This document shows, piece after piece, positions 1 through 7,060 of a stretch of 33,387 nucleotides of DNA; position 1 is the stretch's first letter, and each line of letters opens with the position of its first letter. The position numbers and the translations under genes are program-made. Below the pieces are notes generated by a model that worked only from the letters and a program-made list of their open reading frames with translations, did not search any database and had not been told where the DNA came from. Where the stretch lies: assembly GCA_963579025.1 (NCBI GenBank), contig CAUZFZ010000118.1, positions 1-33,387 on the forward strand. Direction: 5' to 3'. This DNA is from CAUZFZ01 sp963579025. GTDB lineage: Bacteria > Planctomycetota > Planctomycetia > Planctomycetales > Planctomycetaceae.

Positions 1-300
1 CTCACCACGCTTGATCTCCGAAGCAATCAACTGACGACGCTCCCGGAGACGCTCGGAAACCTCACACAACTCACCACGCTTGATCTCGATGACAATCAAC
101 TGACGACGCTCCCGGAGACCCTCGGAAACCTCACACAACTCACCACGCTTGATCTCCGAAGCAATCAACTGACGACGCTCCCGGAGACGCTCGGAAACCT
201 CACACAACTCACGGAGCTTTATCTCCAAGACAATCAACTGACGACGCTCCCGGAGACCCTCGGAAACCTCACACAACTCACGGAGCTTTATCTTGATGCC
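1..300 (+). repeat. 69-bp tandem repeat encoding leucine-rich repeats
   Basis: Units begin at 1, 70, 139 and 208, with a partial unit at 277. Each is exactly 69 bp (23 codons). Most differences fall in a few codons around the L.L..N.L core (Arg-Ser, Asp-Asp, Gln-Asp, Asp-Ala), while the rest is almost identical at DNA level, including synonymous sites. Such DNA-level identity suggests recent expansion or gene conversion. The array extends beyond the left window edge. Confidence 0.93.
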
Positions 301-2595
301 AACCCGTTGACCGACCCGCCGCCGTCGGTGGTCGAGCAGGGAACGGCCGCGGTTCTGGCCTACCTGCGGGAAATGAAGCAGGCGACCGCACGCAAGTGGG
401 AGTCGAAGCTGTTGATTGTCGGCGAAGCGGGGGTCGGCAAGTCAGAACTGGTCAATTCTCTGCTGGACGACGACTTCGAAACGACAACGCCGACTCAGGG
501 TGTCGAGATTCGGACGCTGCCTCTGCCACATCCGTCCGAGGACAGCGTGACGATGACGCTGAATCTGTGGGACTTCGGCGGCCAGGCGATTCAACATGCC
601 ACGCATCAGTTCTTCTACTCGGAACGATCGCTGTTCCTGCTGGCGTTCAACGCTCGGGAGAACTACGAGCAGGCCAAGCTGCACGATTGGCTGGAGATGA
701 TCCAGGCCCGGGCCTACCTGCCGGCGGACAAGTCGGTCGACGGTGAGGAATGGCGACCACCGGTATTGCTCGTGGCGACCCACCGAGACCTGTGGCCGTC
801 CGATATCCCGATCGACACGCTGCGCCAGCAGTTCCCCCGCGTGCGGCTACTGGACCTGCTCGAATTGAGCAACAAGACGCGCGAGGGCGTCGACGTGATG
901 AAGCAGACGCTGCAAAACACTGCCGCTAAGCTGCCGCTGATGGGTAAGACCTGGCCGGGAGACTGGCAGAAGGCCGAAGACGCCATCGGCCAACTCGTCG
1001 AGGCCGGGCAGTCCCGCATGACGATTCAGGAACTGTGGGACCTGATGGAGGCCAACGGAGTCGACAGTGACGCGGTGGTCGTGCTGGCGAAAGCGCTCGA
1101 TCACATGGGCCGCATCCGGGTGTTCCTGGATGACGACGGGCTGCAGGACCTGGTCGTGCTCGATCCTGAGTGGCTGACCAACCGTGTGGCGCGCGTGCTT
1201 AAGAACGACCTGGGCGTCGCGGGCGAACGCCGGCAGGTCTGCGAGAACGCGATCCTCCAGCCGGATCAATGGCCGATATTCTGGCCCAAGGAAGACACGG
1301 CGACGCACCGTCTGTTCGTGCGGCTGATGAAGAAATTTGACCTGGCCTACGAGCTGGAAGATCGGCCAGACCACTGGCTTGTGGTGCAGTTGCTCCCCTA
1401 CCAGCAACCGGGCACTGCGCAGCAGGAACGCATGGATCGCTGGGATTCGTTTGCGGAGCTGCCGGAGATCGTTGTGAGGTATCGGCTGGAGCAGTCGATC
1501 CCTCCGGGCATCCCGTCGTGGTTCATCGCACGGGAACACCGCTTCTCGCTGGACATGCACTGGCGGCTGGGCTGCCTGCTGGCCGACGAACCGGACGCGC
1601 CGAAGCACTTCGGACTCGTGCAGTCGTACCCGGAACAGCGATACGTCGAGCTGGCAATACGCGGACCCATGCCGCGCGATTTCCTGGCACTGCTCAAAGA
1701 CGGCCTCGAGGTGACACTCGATCGCTATCCCGGCCTGCAGATTCGTCGCATGACTCCGTGTCCCGGCGTAAAGGATCAGGGATGCGTACACGAATTTGAC
1801 ATGGACGTGATCGAGCGACGACTCACGAAGAAGCCGAACAAGCATCTCATCGAATGCCCCGAGGAAGTCGAGGACATCGATACGCGGAAACTGATCTACG
1901 GCCTGTTCCCCAGCACGCTGGAAGCGGTCATGCGGGACGTGGAGCAGAACCTTGCCGCAAAGATCGATGAGAACGGCGAACTGATCCGGCTCAGCCAGCG
2001 GATGTTCCTCAAGGAATTCGAGCTGCTGCAGACTCGCCCGGACGACGAATGCCCCAACGTGTTCACACTCCGGCCGGCGGAACAGCAAGGCTGGATCAGC
2101 CAGTGGTTCCGCAAAAAGATGCAGTTTCAGTTGTACTGTCAGGAACCGGGTGCCTGGCACCCGACCTCCGTGAACGATCAGCCATCCGCCGCCAACGGCC
2201 TGTACCAACTCGACGACCCGAGCGATTGGGTGCGTGCGATGTCCCCCTACCTGCAGAAGCTCTGCAGCGTGCTGAAGTACGCAGCACCGCTGGCGGGATC
2301 CGTTCTGGGAGTCGCAGCCGCACAGGTGAAAGAGGTCATCAGCAATGATCTGGACCTGATGACGTCGCTGATCGAAAAACTGCCGGAGATCAAGCAGGCT
2401 GATCCCCTGCACGGTCGCGAGAAGTACGACGATCCGGACCGGGCATCCAAAGTCGGCGGAGCCGAATTGCGGGCCCTGCGTTCGATGCTGGACGAGAAGG
2501 ACAAGGCTCGCGTCTGGGGCGGCCTGGAAAAGAAGCGCACGCCGGAAGGCCACTATCTATGGCTCTGCCCCGACCATGCCCGCAAGTACGAGTAA
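1..2595 (+). CDS. LRR-ROC-COR (ROCO) family GTPase, 5'-truncated by window edge
   Basis: The frame is open from base 1, so the true start is upstream; a TTG at 307 is only an internal codon. Residues 1-~100 of the visible protein are four and a half 23-residue leucine-rich repeats (LTTLDL..NQLTTLPETL). A Ras-like ROC GTPase domain follows: P-loop GEAGVGKS (nt 421-444), a G3-type WDFGGQ (~nt 568-585) and a G4-like THRD (~nt 778-789). A COR-like dimerisation region follows, then a C-terminal region with a short hydrophobic stretch (AGSVLGVAAA). ROCO proteins are intracellular GTPases whose LRRs bind a partner; the partner here is unknown. It ends with TAA, directly followed by a 25-bp hairpin. 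The family call is firm from domain order; the biological role is unknown. Confidence 0.88.
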   Translation, partial: LTTLDLRSNQLTTLPETLGNLTQLTTLDLDDNQLTTLPETLGNLTQLTTLDLRSNQLTTLPETLGNLTQLTELYLQDNQLTTLPETLGNLTQLTELYLDANPLTDPPPSVVEQGTAAVLAYLREMKQATARKWESKLLIVGEAGVGKSELVNSLLDDDFETTTPTQGVEIRTLPLPHPSEDSVTMTLNLWDFGGQAIQHATHQFFYSERSLFLLAFNARENYEQAKLHDWLEMIQARAYLPADKSVDGEEWRPPVLLVATHRDLWPSDIPIDTLRQQFPRVRLLDLLELSNKTREGVDVMKQTLQNTAAKLPLMGKTWPGDWQKAEDAIGQLVEAGQSRMTIQELWDLMEANGVDSDAVVVLAKALDHMGRIRVFLDDDGLQDLVVLDPEWLTNRVARVLKNDLGVAGERRQVCENAILQPDQWPIFWPKEDTATHRLFVRLMKKFDLAYELEDRPDHWLVVQLLPYQQPGTAQQERMDRWDSFAELPEIVVRYRLEQSIPPGIPSWFIAREHRFSLDMHWRLGCLLADEPDAPKHFGLVQSYPEQRYVELAIRGPMPRDFLALLKDGLEVTLDRYPGLQIRRMTPCPGVKDQGCVHEFDMDVIERRLTKKPNKHLIECPEEVEDIDTRKLIYGLFPSTLEAVMRDVEQNLAAKIDENGELIRLSQRMFLKEFELLQTRPDDECPNVFTLRPAEQQGWISQWFRKKMQFQLYCQEPGAWHPTSVNDQPSAANGLYQLDDPSDWVRAMSPYLQKLCSVLKYAAPLAGSVLGVAAAQVKEVISNDLDLMTSLIEKLPEIKQADPLHGREKYDDPDRASKVGGAELRALRSMLDEKDKARVWGGLEKKRTPEGHYLWLCPDHARKYE

Positions 2596-2655
2596 GTACG
2601 ATGGACATTCCTGTCCGTCGTGGCTGCGGACGACGGACAGGAATGTCCATCGTAC
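2596..2655. repeat. Perfect 25-bp inverted repeat (REP-like hairpin)
   Basis: Arms 2596-2620 and 2631-2655 are perfectly complementary around a 10-nt loop. The hairpin starts at the base after the ROCO stop codon. The arm core is GGACATTCCTGTCC-like. It may also serve as a transcription end, but there is no T-run after it. REP-like status is inferred from its pairing with the next hairpin. Confidence 0.85.
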
Positions 2656-2706
2656 TGGTGGGTCTCCAATGGCCGCTCGCCCAAAGCGGCATAGCCGCAA
2701 CCAAAA

Positions 2707-2764
2707 GTAGGATGGGCACTCTTGCCCGTCTGCAAACAGGGACGGGCAAGAGTGCCCGTCCTAC
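2707..2764. repeat. Second long hairpin (REP-like), 24-bp arms
   Basis: Arms 2707-2730 and 2741-2764 pair over 24 bp with a single G-U, around a 10-nt loop. The arms contain GGGCACTCTTGCCC. Same geometry as the preceding hairpin but different sequence, so the two form a BIME-like pair 51 bp apart. Confidence 0.85.
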
Positions 2765-2863
2765 GATGCGCACGCACGGCGCGCATATCCCGATGGAAGA
2801 ACCTGCGCGGCTTCTGAGACCGGCTCAGAAGCCCGGGCAGTCGCAACCTTGTCCCGCCGGTGC

Positions 2864-3012
2864 TGTCATTTGTCATTTGTCATTAGTTATTTGTCAATTG
2901 TCATTTGTCATTGCTGTCCTGCCGAGAGCGCGACGTACGCCGTGTTCATGAAGCAGTGCATTGACCTCAAAAATGACAAATGAGAGATGACAAATAACTA
3001 ATGACAAATTGC
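2864..3012. repeat. TGTCATT-type short tandem repeats forming an inverted pair
   Basis: 2864-2913 is a run of TTTGTCATT/TTGTCAATT-type words. 2971-3012 carries the same words on the opposite strand (ATGACAAAT, GATGACAAATAACTAATGAC), giving arms of about 40 nt with a ~57-nt spacer. I see no gene in 2596-3044; the whole spacer is repeat material. Confidence 0.7.
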
Positions 3013-3044
3013 AGCCGCCTGAACTGTTGCCGGCGTGTCCGAGG

Positions 3045-3434
3045 TCATTGCCCTTCTGAATCTGTGATCCATCGATCCAGTGCCGGCATCATCTCGACGA
3101 GCAGGAAACTTCGGCAGACGCGAGTCTCGGGGTTCAGGTCGATCGCCGCGTATCTGAAGTGGTTCTGGACCGTGTCCAGAAACGCTTTCAATCGGACGGG
3201 TGTCGCGAACTCGACCAACTGCAGGTCGGCTACGGCGGGCACCTGTTGCTGGAACGATTCTGCCAGATCACGGTCCGTGAAGATCGCGACGTGCTTGACG
3301 CCGTCGCCTGCGACTTCGGGTGCGAAGATTCGCATCGGTGTTTCGAGCGGAGCACCGCCGACAGCCTCTTCAGTCTCGTCACTGTGCGCGAGAATGTAGC
3401 AGGGAAAGGTCCATGTGAAGTCGGACTTCGTCAT
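3045..3434 (-). CDS. Hypothetical protein, 129 aa
   Basis: An ATG-to-TGA frame with no family I can name with confidence. The middle contains VKHVAIFTDRDLAESF followed by a helix-like segment, vaguely like SseB-type small alpha/beta domains, but this is too weak for a call. No signal peptide or membrane segment. The start codon lies 4 bp from the end of the MITE-like element at 3439-3620, so its upstream region is element sequence and no Shine-Dalgarno is visible. Either the element displaced the native promoter, or the gene is expressed weakly or from the element. The neighbouring DUF1501 gene is on the same strand, 182 bp upstream. Confidence 0.6.
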   Translation of the reverse strand: MTKSDFTWTFPCYILAHSDETEEAVGGAPLETPMRIFAPEVAGDGVKHVAIFTDRDLAESFQQQVPAVADLQLVEFATPVRLKAFLDTVQNHFRYAAIDLNPETRVCRSFLLVEMMPALDRWITDSEGQ

Positions 3435-3438
3435 TGCA

Positions 3439-3620
3439 TTAACCCAGATTATTCACGTAGGCCGGAACAAGGTCGCGCAACTCCGTGCCGGAACAGCGCA
3501 AACGATGCAGGATCGACGTTGCATGGTGTATCGAGAGTCGATTCAGAGAAGCGACCGTAGTTCCGGCGGTCGCGGCGTTTGCTCGTTCCGGCCTACAGGT
3601 TGATGAATAATCCGGGTTAA
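3439..3620. mobile_element. MITE-like element with ~32-bp terminal inverted repeats
   Basis: The left end (3439 onward, TTAACCCAGATTATTCA then a GTAGGCCGGAACAA block) is the inverse of the right end (3570-3620; reversed it reads TTAACCCGGATTATTCA, then the same GTAGGCCGGAAC block after a 5-nt gap). Total length is about 182 bp with no coding capacity. The termini carry TTAA or TA, compatible with a TA-type target duplication, which I cannot prove. The right terminus overlaps the TAA stop (3617-3619) of the DUF1501 gene. Confidence 0.7.
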
Positions 3621-4996
3621 CCAAACAGCTCGCGAATCGGCTCGACTCGATCGAACGTTGAGATGAAGTCGCGTGACAGACCTGGTCGCGATCGGAGAGC
3701 TGGCATGTCAAACGTGGCATGCAGAACCGTGCCCAGTAACTGGTCCAGTGTGACAGGCCGTGACTTCGGTTCGCCGCCCCGCGCGTCCGACTTGCCAATC
3801 ACCTGACCCATCTTCAGGCCGCCTCCAGCAAAGGCCAGCGTGCTCAATCGTGGCCAGTGGTCCCGGCCGCCGTTCGATTTGACCAGGGGAGTACGCCCGA
3901 ATTCCCCTGTGACGATCAGCAGAATTCGATCACTCAAGCCCCGCTCGTCAACGTCTTCGAGGAACGCCGACACAGCCTTGTCCACTGGTCGGCCCAGTCG
4001 CTCCATGCCATCCGGCATGTTGAACTGCGTCGATCCGCCGTGCATGTCCCAACCGGGGTTGTGCACTGTGACGAACCCGCACCCGGCCTCACACAATCGC
4101 CGAGCCAGAAGCATCTGCCGGCCGAGTGTGGAGAATCGTGTCTCGACTCGTAGTGCCGTGTTGAAACTGCCGGTGTCGTAGCGTTTGATCAGACGCGGGG
4201 CTTCCTGCGACAGGTCGAACGCGTCACGCGAGCGCCCCAGTACGATGTCGAGAGCCTGCTGCTCAAAGCGACTAAGCGAGGGGCCGGAGTCAACGTCTCG
4301 CTGCAGCCGATCGAGCGCCTGTCGAAGCGAACGCCGGTCTTCCAGTCGCTGTGCTGGAACACGCAATTCCAGATTGCTGGCCAGCCCCCGATGTGTGCCG
4401 ATATCGAGCGGATCGCTGCCACCGCCCAGTGATCCCGCCGCTGCGGCCGCGCGCAGACGGAGTCGCTCCTTGTCGAATTGCGGGTCCGGCTCATTGATCG
4501 CCATGTAAACATGATTCGGCATCCCCGTGCGTGGGTGAGTCGATCCTCGCAATCGAGTCAACAGCGAACCCATACCCGCGCCGAACGTGTTGCCGCACTT
4601 CATGACATCTTCGACGGCGCCGGTGTGATTCGAGTTGTCGTGAGTGAACGACCGCACGACCGCCATTCGGGATGCGTGTCGCGCCAGCAGAGGAAACGTT
4701 CCACCAAACGTAATACCAGGCACGTCCGTAGGAACCTCACCGGTCACACTGCGACTTTCCACAGGCGCCGTCATTTTTGGATCGAACGTCTCGATCTGAC
4801 TTGGTCCACCAGTCAGAAACAGCAGCACGATGGACTTGTCTTTGACGCCAGCGCCGCCCTGAGCCGCATTTGCGCGAGCCGACAGGATGTGGGGAAGCGA
4901 CAACCCGCCCATGCCGAGTGTCCCGATCTGCAGGCACTCCCGCCGGGAAACACCAGCACAGTCCCGGGATGCACCAGACGTAATCACATTCAGCAT
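3617..4996 (-). CDS. DUF1501 domain protein, Tat-type signal
   Basis: A 459-aa protein of the DUF1501 family, abundant in planctomycetes and structurally alkaline-phosphatase/sulfatase-like; its substrate is not established. The N-terminus carries SRRECLQIG before a hydrophobic stretch, a twin-arginine-type signal, so export is likely. Family motifs seen: LFLTGGPSQIETFDPK, FTHDNSNHTG, HNPGWDMHGG, and VTGEFGRTP..NGGRDHWP near the C-terminus. I chose the ATG at 4996 because an AGAGG lies 8 nt upstream; an in-frame GTG at 5014 is the alternative. DUF1501 genes often follow a DUF1549/DUF1553 gene, but none is present here. The stop codon lies in the terminal repeat of the MITE-like element. Confidence 0.9.
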   Translation of the reverse strand: MLNVITSGASRDCAGVSRRECLQIGTLGMGGLSLPHILSARANAAQGGAGVKDKSIVLLFLTGGPSQIETFDPKMTAPVESRSVTGEVPTDVPGITFGGTFPLLARHASRMAVVRSFTHDNSNHTGAVEDVMKCGNTFGAGMGSLLTRLRGSTHPRTGMPNHVYMAINEPDPQFDKERLRLRAAAAAGSLGGGSDPLDIGTHRGLASNLELRVPAQRLEDRRSLRQALDRLQRDVDSGPSLSRFEQQALDIVLGRSRDAFDLSQEAPRLIKRYDTGSFNTALRVETRFSTLGRQMLLARRLCEAGCGFVTVHNPGWDMHGGSTQFNMPDGMERLGRPVDKAVSAFLEDVDERGLSDRILLIVTGEFGRTPLVKSNGGRDHWPRLSTLAFAGGGLKMGQVIGKSDARGGEPKSRPVTLDQLLGTVLHATFDMPALRSRPGLSRDFISTFDRVEPIRELFG

Positions 4997-5200
4997 GACG
5001 CAGCCTCTAAACACGAAACGTTTGTCACAGACGTCCGCCGGACTCTGTTGTCGTCAAGCCTCAGCCTTGTCCCGTGAATTGCTCACGATGTCCAGACAAA
5101 TCCGCCTCGCCAGATGAACGAACAGGTTCTACGAGGCGTCGTTCCCGCTGTGGCGGAGACGCGAGGCGACGTCCGAGCCGCGCGGCCAAGTCGGCATTCA
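4979..5200. repeat. Left copy of ~210-bp direct repeat (DUF1501 leader / recC-tail-like)
   Basis: This segment aligns with 6848-7060 in the same orientation, roughly 70-75% identical by eye. Shared blocks include CAAGCCTCAG, TCTCGCCAGAT/CCTCGCCAGAT, CGTTCCCGCT and GACGTCCGAGC. On the minus strand it reads as a decayed relative of the recC 3' end followed by the leader and start of the DUF1501 gene. Confidence 0.8.
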
Positions 5201-5531
5201 CGTCGCGAAGCATAAACGCTCTTCGACTCCAACCGATTCCGAGCCTCTGGAATTCAACCGTCGCTTCCCACGGTGGACCGCATTCCTGCGAGTCGTGTCT
5301 GCCCATCACGATCATGCAACTACCGAATCGCCGTGCGGCGGAAACGATTCGGTTGCCTACGTGCGGCGACAGACATGTACTTATTTCCTCTATATGTTCA
5401 ATATCTACTTGCACTCAATGACACGTGTATGCGAATGTGAGCAATCGGTTTCGCCCGGGGGGAATTCACGATTGGCTCGTGCGTTCAGGTCGTGCGAATT
5501 GTTTCCCATCAATCAGACCGGAGATTCACAC
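5201..5531. other. Non-coding leader before metallopeptidase gene
   Basis: No convincing gene on either strand. Short overlapping frames here lack any recognisable family and are interrupted when compared with the right repeat copy. The AT-rich part at ~5380-5420 (TATATGTTCAATATC) is the most promoter-like stretch ahead of the + strand peptidase gene, but I cannot define -35/-10 boxes. Confidence 0.5.
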
Positions 5532-6689
5532 ATGGCTAGCGGTGACAAGAAGAATTCAAAACTTGAAGAACAAATCCAGCGAATCGTTGCCAGACTCGAT
5601 GCGATGGAACGGCGAATCGAAGGCAGTGATGGGTGCCACGACTATGAAGATACCGGTGACGGCGTCGAGTGCTGTGGTTTGCCTCGTGTGCCGACACGTG
5701 AACTTGAAACCGGGATCGATCCAGGTCGCGAAAGCCTTATTCGGTCGATCGAGAAGAAGTGGGTGAACGGCACCGAACTGAAGTACTACTTCTACAGCGA
5801 TGGAGTCTGGGGTGGCGCGGCCGATCAGCAGCAGGTCGTGAAAAACGCATTTCACATGTGGAAAGAAGTCGGCATCGGTCTCTCGTTCAAGGAGGTGCAA
5901 TCTCCGGACGAGTCCGATATCCGCATCGGATTCCTGAGGCGTGACGGTTCCTGGTCGTACGTCGGTCGCGACATCTGGCGCCAACCGGACACCGACCGCA
6001 CCATGAACTTCGGATGGCATCTGTCCGGTCAGAACGGCTTGGACACGGCCCTGCACGAAATCGGCCACACGCTCGGTTTCCATCACGAACAGCAGAATCC
6101 GTTCGCTGCGATCGAATGGAACGAAGATGCCGTGTACCGCTACTTCACCGGCCCGCCGAACAACTGGTCGCGCCAAAAAACTTTCCACAACGTGCTGCGG
6201 ACGCTCGACCCGAATTCCGTCGACGGGTCGAACTGGGATCCGGACTCGATCATGCAGTACTCGATCCGCGCAGGTCTGATCGAACGCCCGGAGCAATACC
6301 GCGATGGACTGAATCCTGAGTTGGGGCTGTCGGATACCGACAAGGACCGGGTCCGCGTTTTTTATCCGCCGATTGACCCGCGGCTCCCGGAGCTCAAACG
6401 GTATCAGGCCGAGCAGCTCAACATCGAACCAGCCAGGCAGGTGAACTTTGTGATCAAACCGCGCCGCTCACGCCGCTATCAGATTCAAACGTTCGGCCAG
6501 TCCGACACGGTGATGGTCCTGTTCGAAGACAATGATGGCACGCTTGAACACGTAGCTGCCGACGACGACAGCGGCTGGGATCGTAACGCCAGCATCAACG
6601 TGCGACTGGTCCGCAATCGTGAGTACGTCCTGCGAGTCCGGCTGTACTTCAGTCATGCCCGCGGCGAAACCGCTGTTATGTACTGGTAG
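5532..6689 (+). CDS. Astacin-like (M12A) zinc metallopeptidase with C-terminal PPC-like domain
   Basis: A 385-aa protein. The start is the ATG at 5532, with GGAG 8 nt upstream; the open frame further upstream has no RBS and is compositionally odd. Residues ~8-32 form a short charged coiled-coil-like helix. The ZnMc catalytic domain spans ~70-290: zinc motif HEIGHTLGFHHE at 175-186 (three His plus catalytic Glu176) and met-turn SIMQY at 239-243, as in astacins. Residues ~305-385 look like a PPC-type beta-sandwich (RRYQIQTFGQSDTVMVLFED...). No signal peptide is visible, unusual for an astacin-like enzyme, and there is no clear propeptide cysteine switch. The gene lies alone between two copies of a ~210-bp direct repeat and runs opposite to its neighbours, which suggests insertion. 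Confidence 0.88.
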   Translation: MASGDKKNSKLEEQIQRIVARLDAMERRIEGSDGCHDYEDTGDGVECCGLPRVPTRELETGIDPGRESLIRSIEKKWVNGTELKYYFYSDGVWGGAADQQQVVKNAFHMWKEVGIGLSFKEVQSPDESDIRIGFLRRDGSWSYVGRDIWRQPDTDRTMNFGWHLSGQNGLDTALHEIGHTLGFHHEQQNPFAAIEWNEDAVYRYFTGPPNNWSRQKTFHNVLRTLDPNSVDGSNWDPDSIMQYSIRAGLIERPEQYRDGLNPELGLSDTDKDRVRVFYPPIDPRLPELKRYQAEQLNIEPARQVNFVIKPRRSRRYQIQTFGQSDTVMVLFEDNDGTLEHVAADDDSGWDRNASINVRLVRNREYVLRVRLYFSHARGETAVMYW

Positions 6690-6795
6690 GCCGGCGTCCG
6701 AATGTGCGTCCCTTCTCTCTCGTTGCGAGGGAAGGGGCCTCAGCGGGGAGAGGATGATCTTGAAGGAGTCTCCGCTCGGCCAGAAAACGGGAAAC

Positions 6796-6833
6796 CCGCG
6801 ACCACACGCTGTCGCATGAGCGTGTGGTCGCGG
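6796..6833. terminator. Strong hairpin between convergent genes
   Basis: Stem 6796-6810 pairs perfectly with 6819-6833 (15 bp, core CGACCACACGCT) around the 8-nt loop GTCGCATG. It lies between the convergent peptidase (+) and recC (-) genes. There is no clear T-run on either side, so it could be a bidirectional terminator or simply a repeat hairpin. Confidence 0.5.
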
Positions 6834-6847
6834 CGTGATTCGCCACA

Positions 6848-7060
6848 CACGATCACGTTCAGCTTGCCGTGGCCTCTTGAAACGACACCTCTGTCACAAA
6901 CGTCCGCCGAAACCTGCAGTGTTCAAGCCTCAGGCTTCTCCCAGGAACTGTTAACAATGTCAGGGCAGATCCGTCTCGCCAGATTTGCGAACAGATTCTG
7001 CGAGCCAGCGTTCCCGCTTTGGCGGGCCAGCGACGGGACGTCCGAGCATGTCAGGCCGAA
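6848..7060. repeat. Right copy of ~210-bp direct repeat, overlapping the recC 3' end
   Basis: Direct-repeat partner of 4979-5200. On the minus strand it holds the last ~45 codons of recC, its stop at 6923, then a leader and a decayed copy of a DUF1501 start: the CTGAACGTGAT block is kept and the AGAGG is kept, but the ATG has become AAG. The missing DUF1501 body indicates rearrangement here. Confidence 0.78.

Noticed and set aside
307..309. TTG start for the ROCO gene
   Set aside because: The same frame continues upstream to base 1 with perfect LRR periodicity, so the gene enters from outside the window.
847..2553. Long 568-codon open frame on the minus strand opposite the ROCO gene
   Set aside because: Antisense shadow of a high-GC gene; no RBS, no recognisable domain, and the + strand frame has clear LRR, ROC and COR motifs.
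2390..2951. Several overlapping frames on both strands around the ROCO 3' end
   Set aside because: They mostly translate the palindromic spacer repeats and antisense ROCO sequence.
5061..5414. 117-codon minus-strand frame upstream of the DUF1501 gene
   Set aside because: Its 3' half is the decayed direct-repeat copy of the recC tail read in another frame; no family or RBS.
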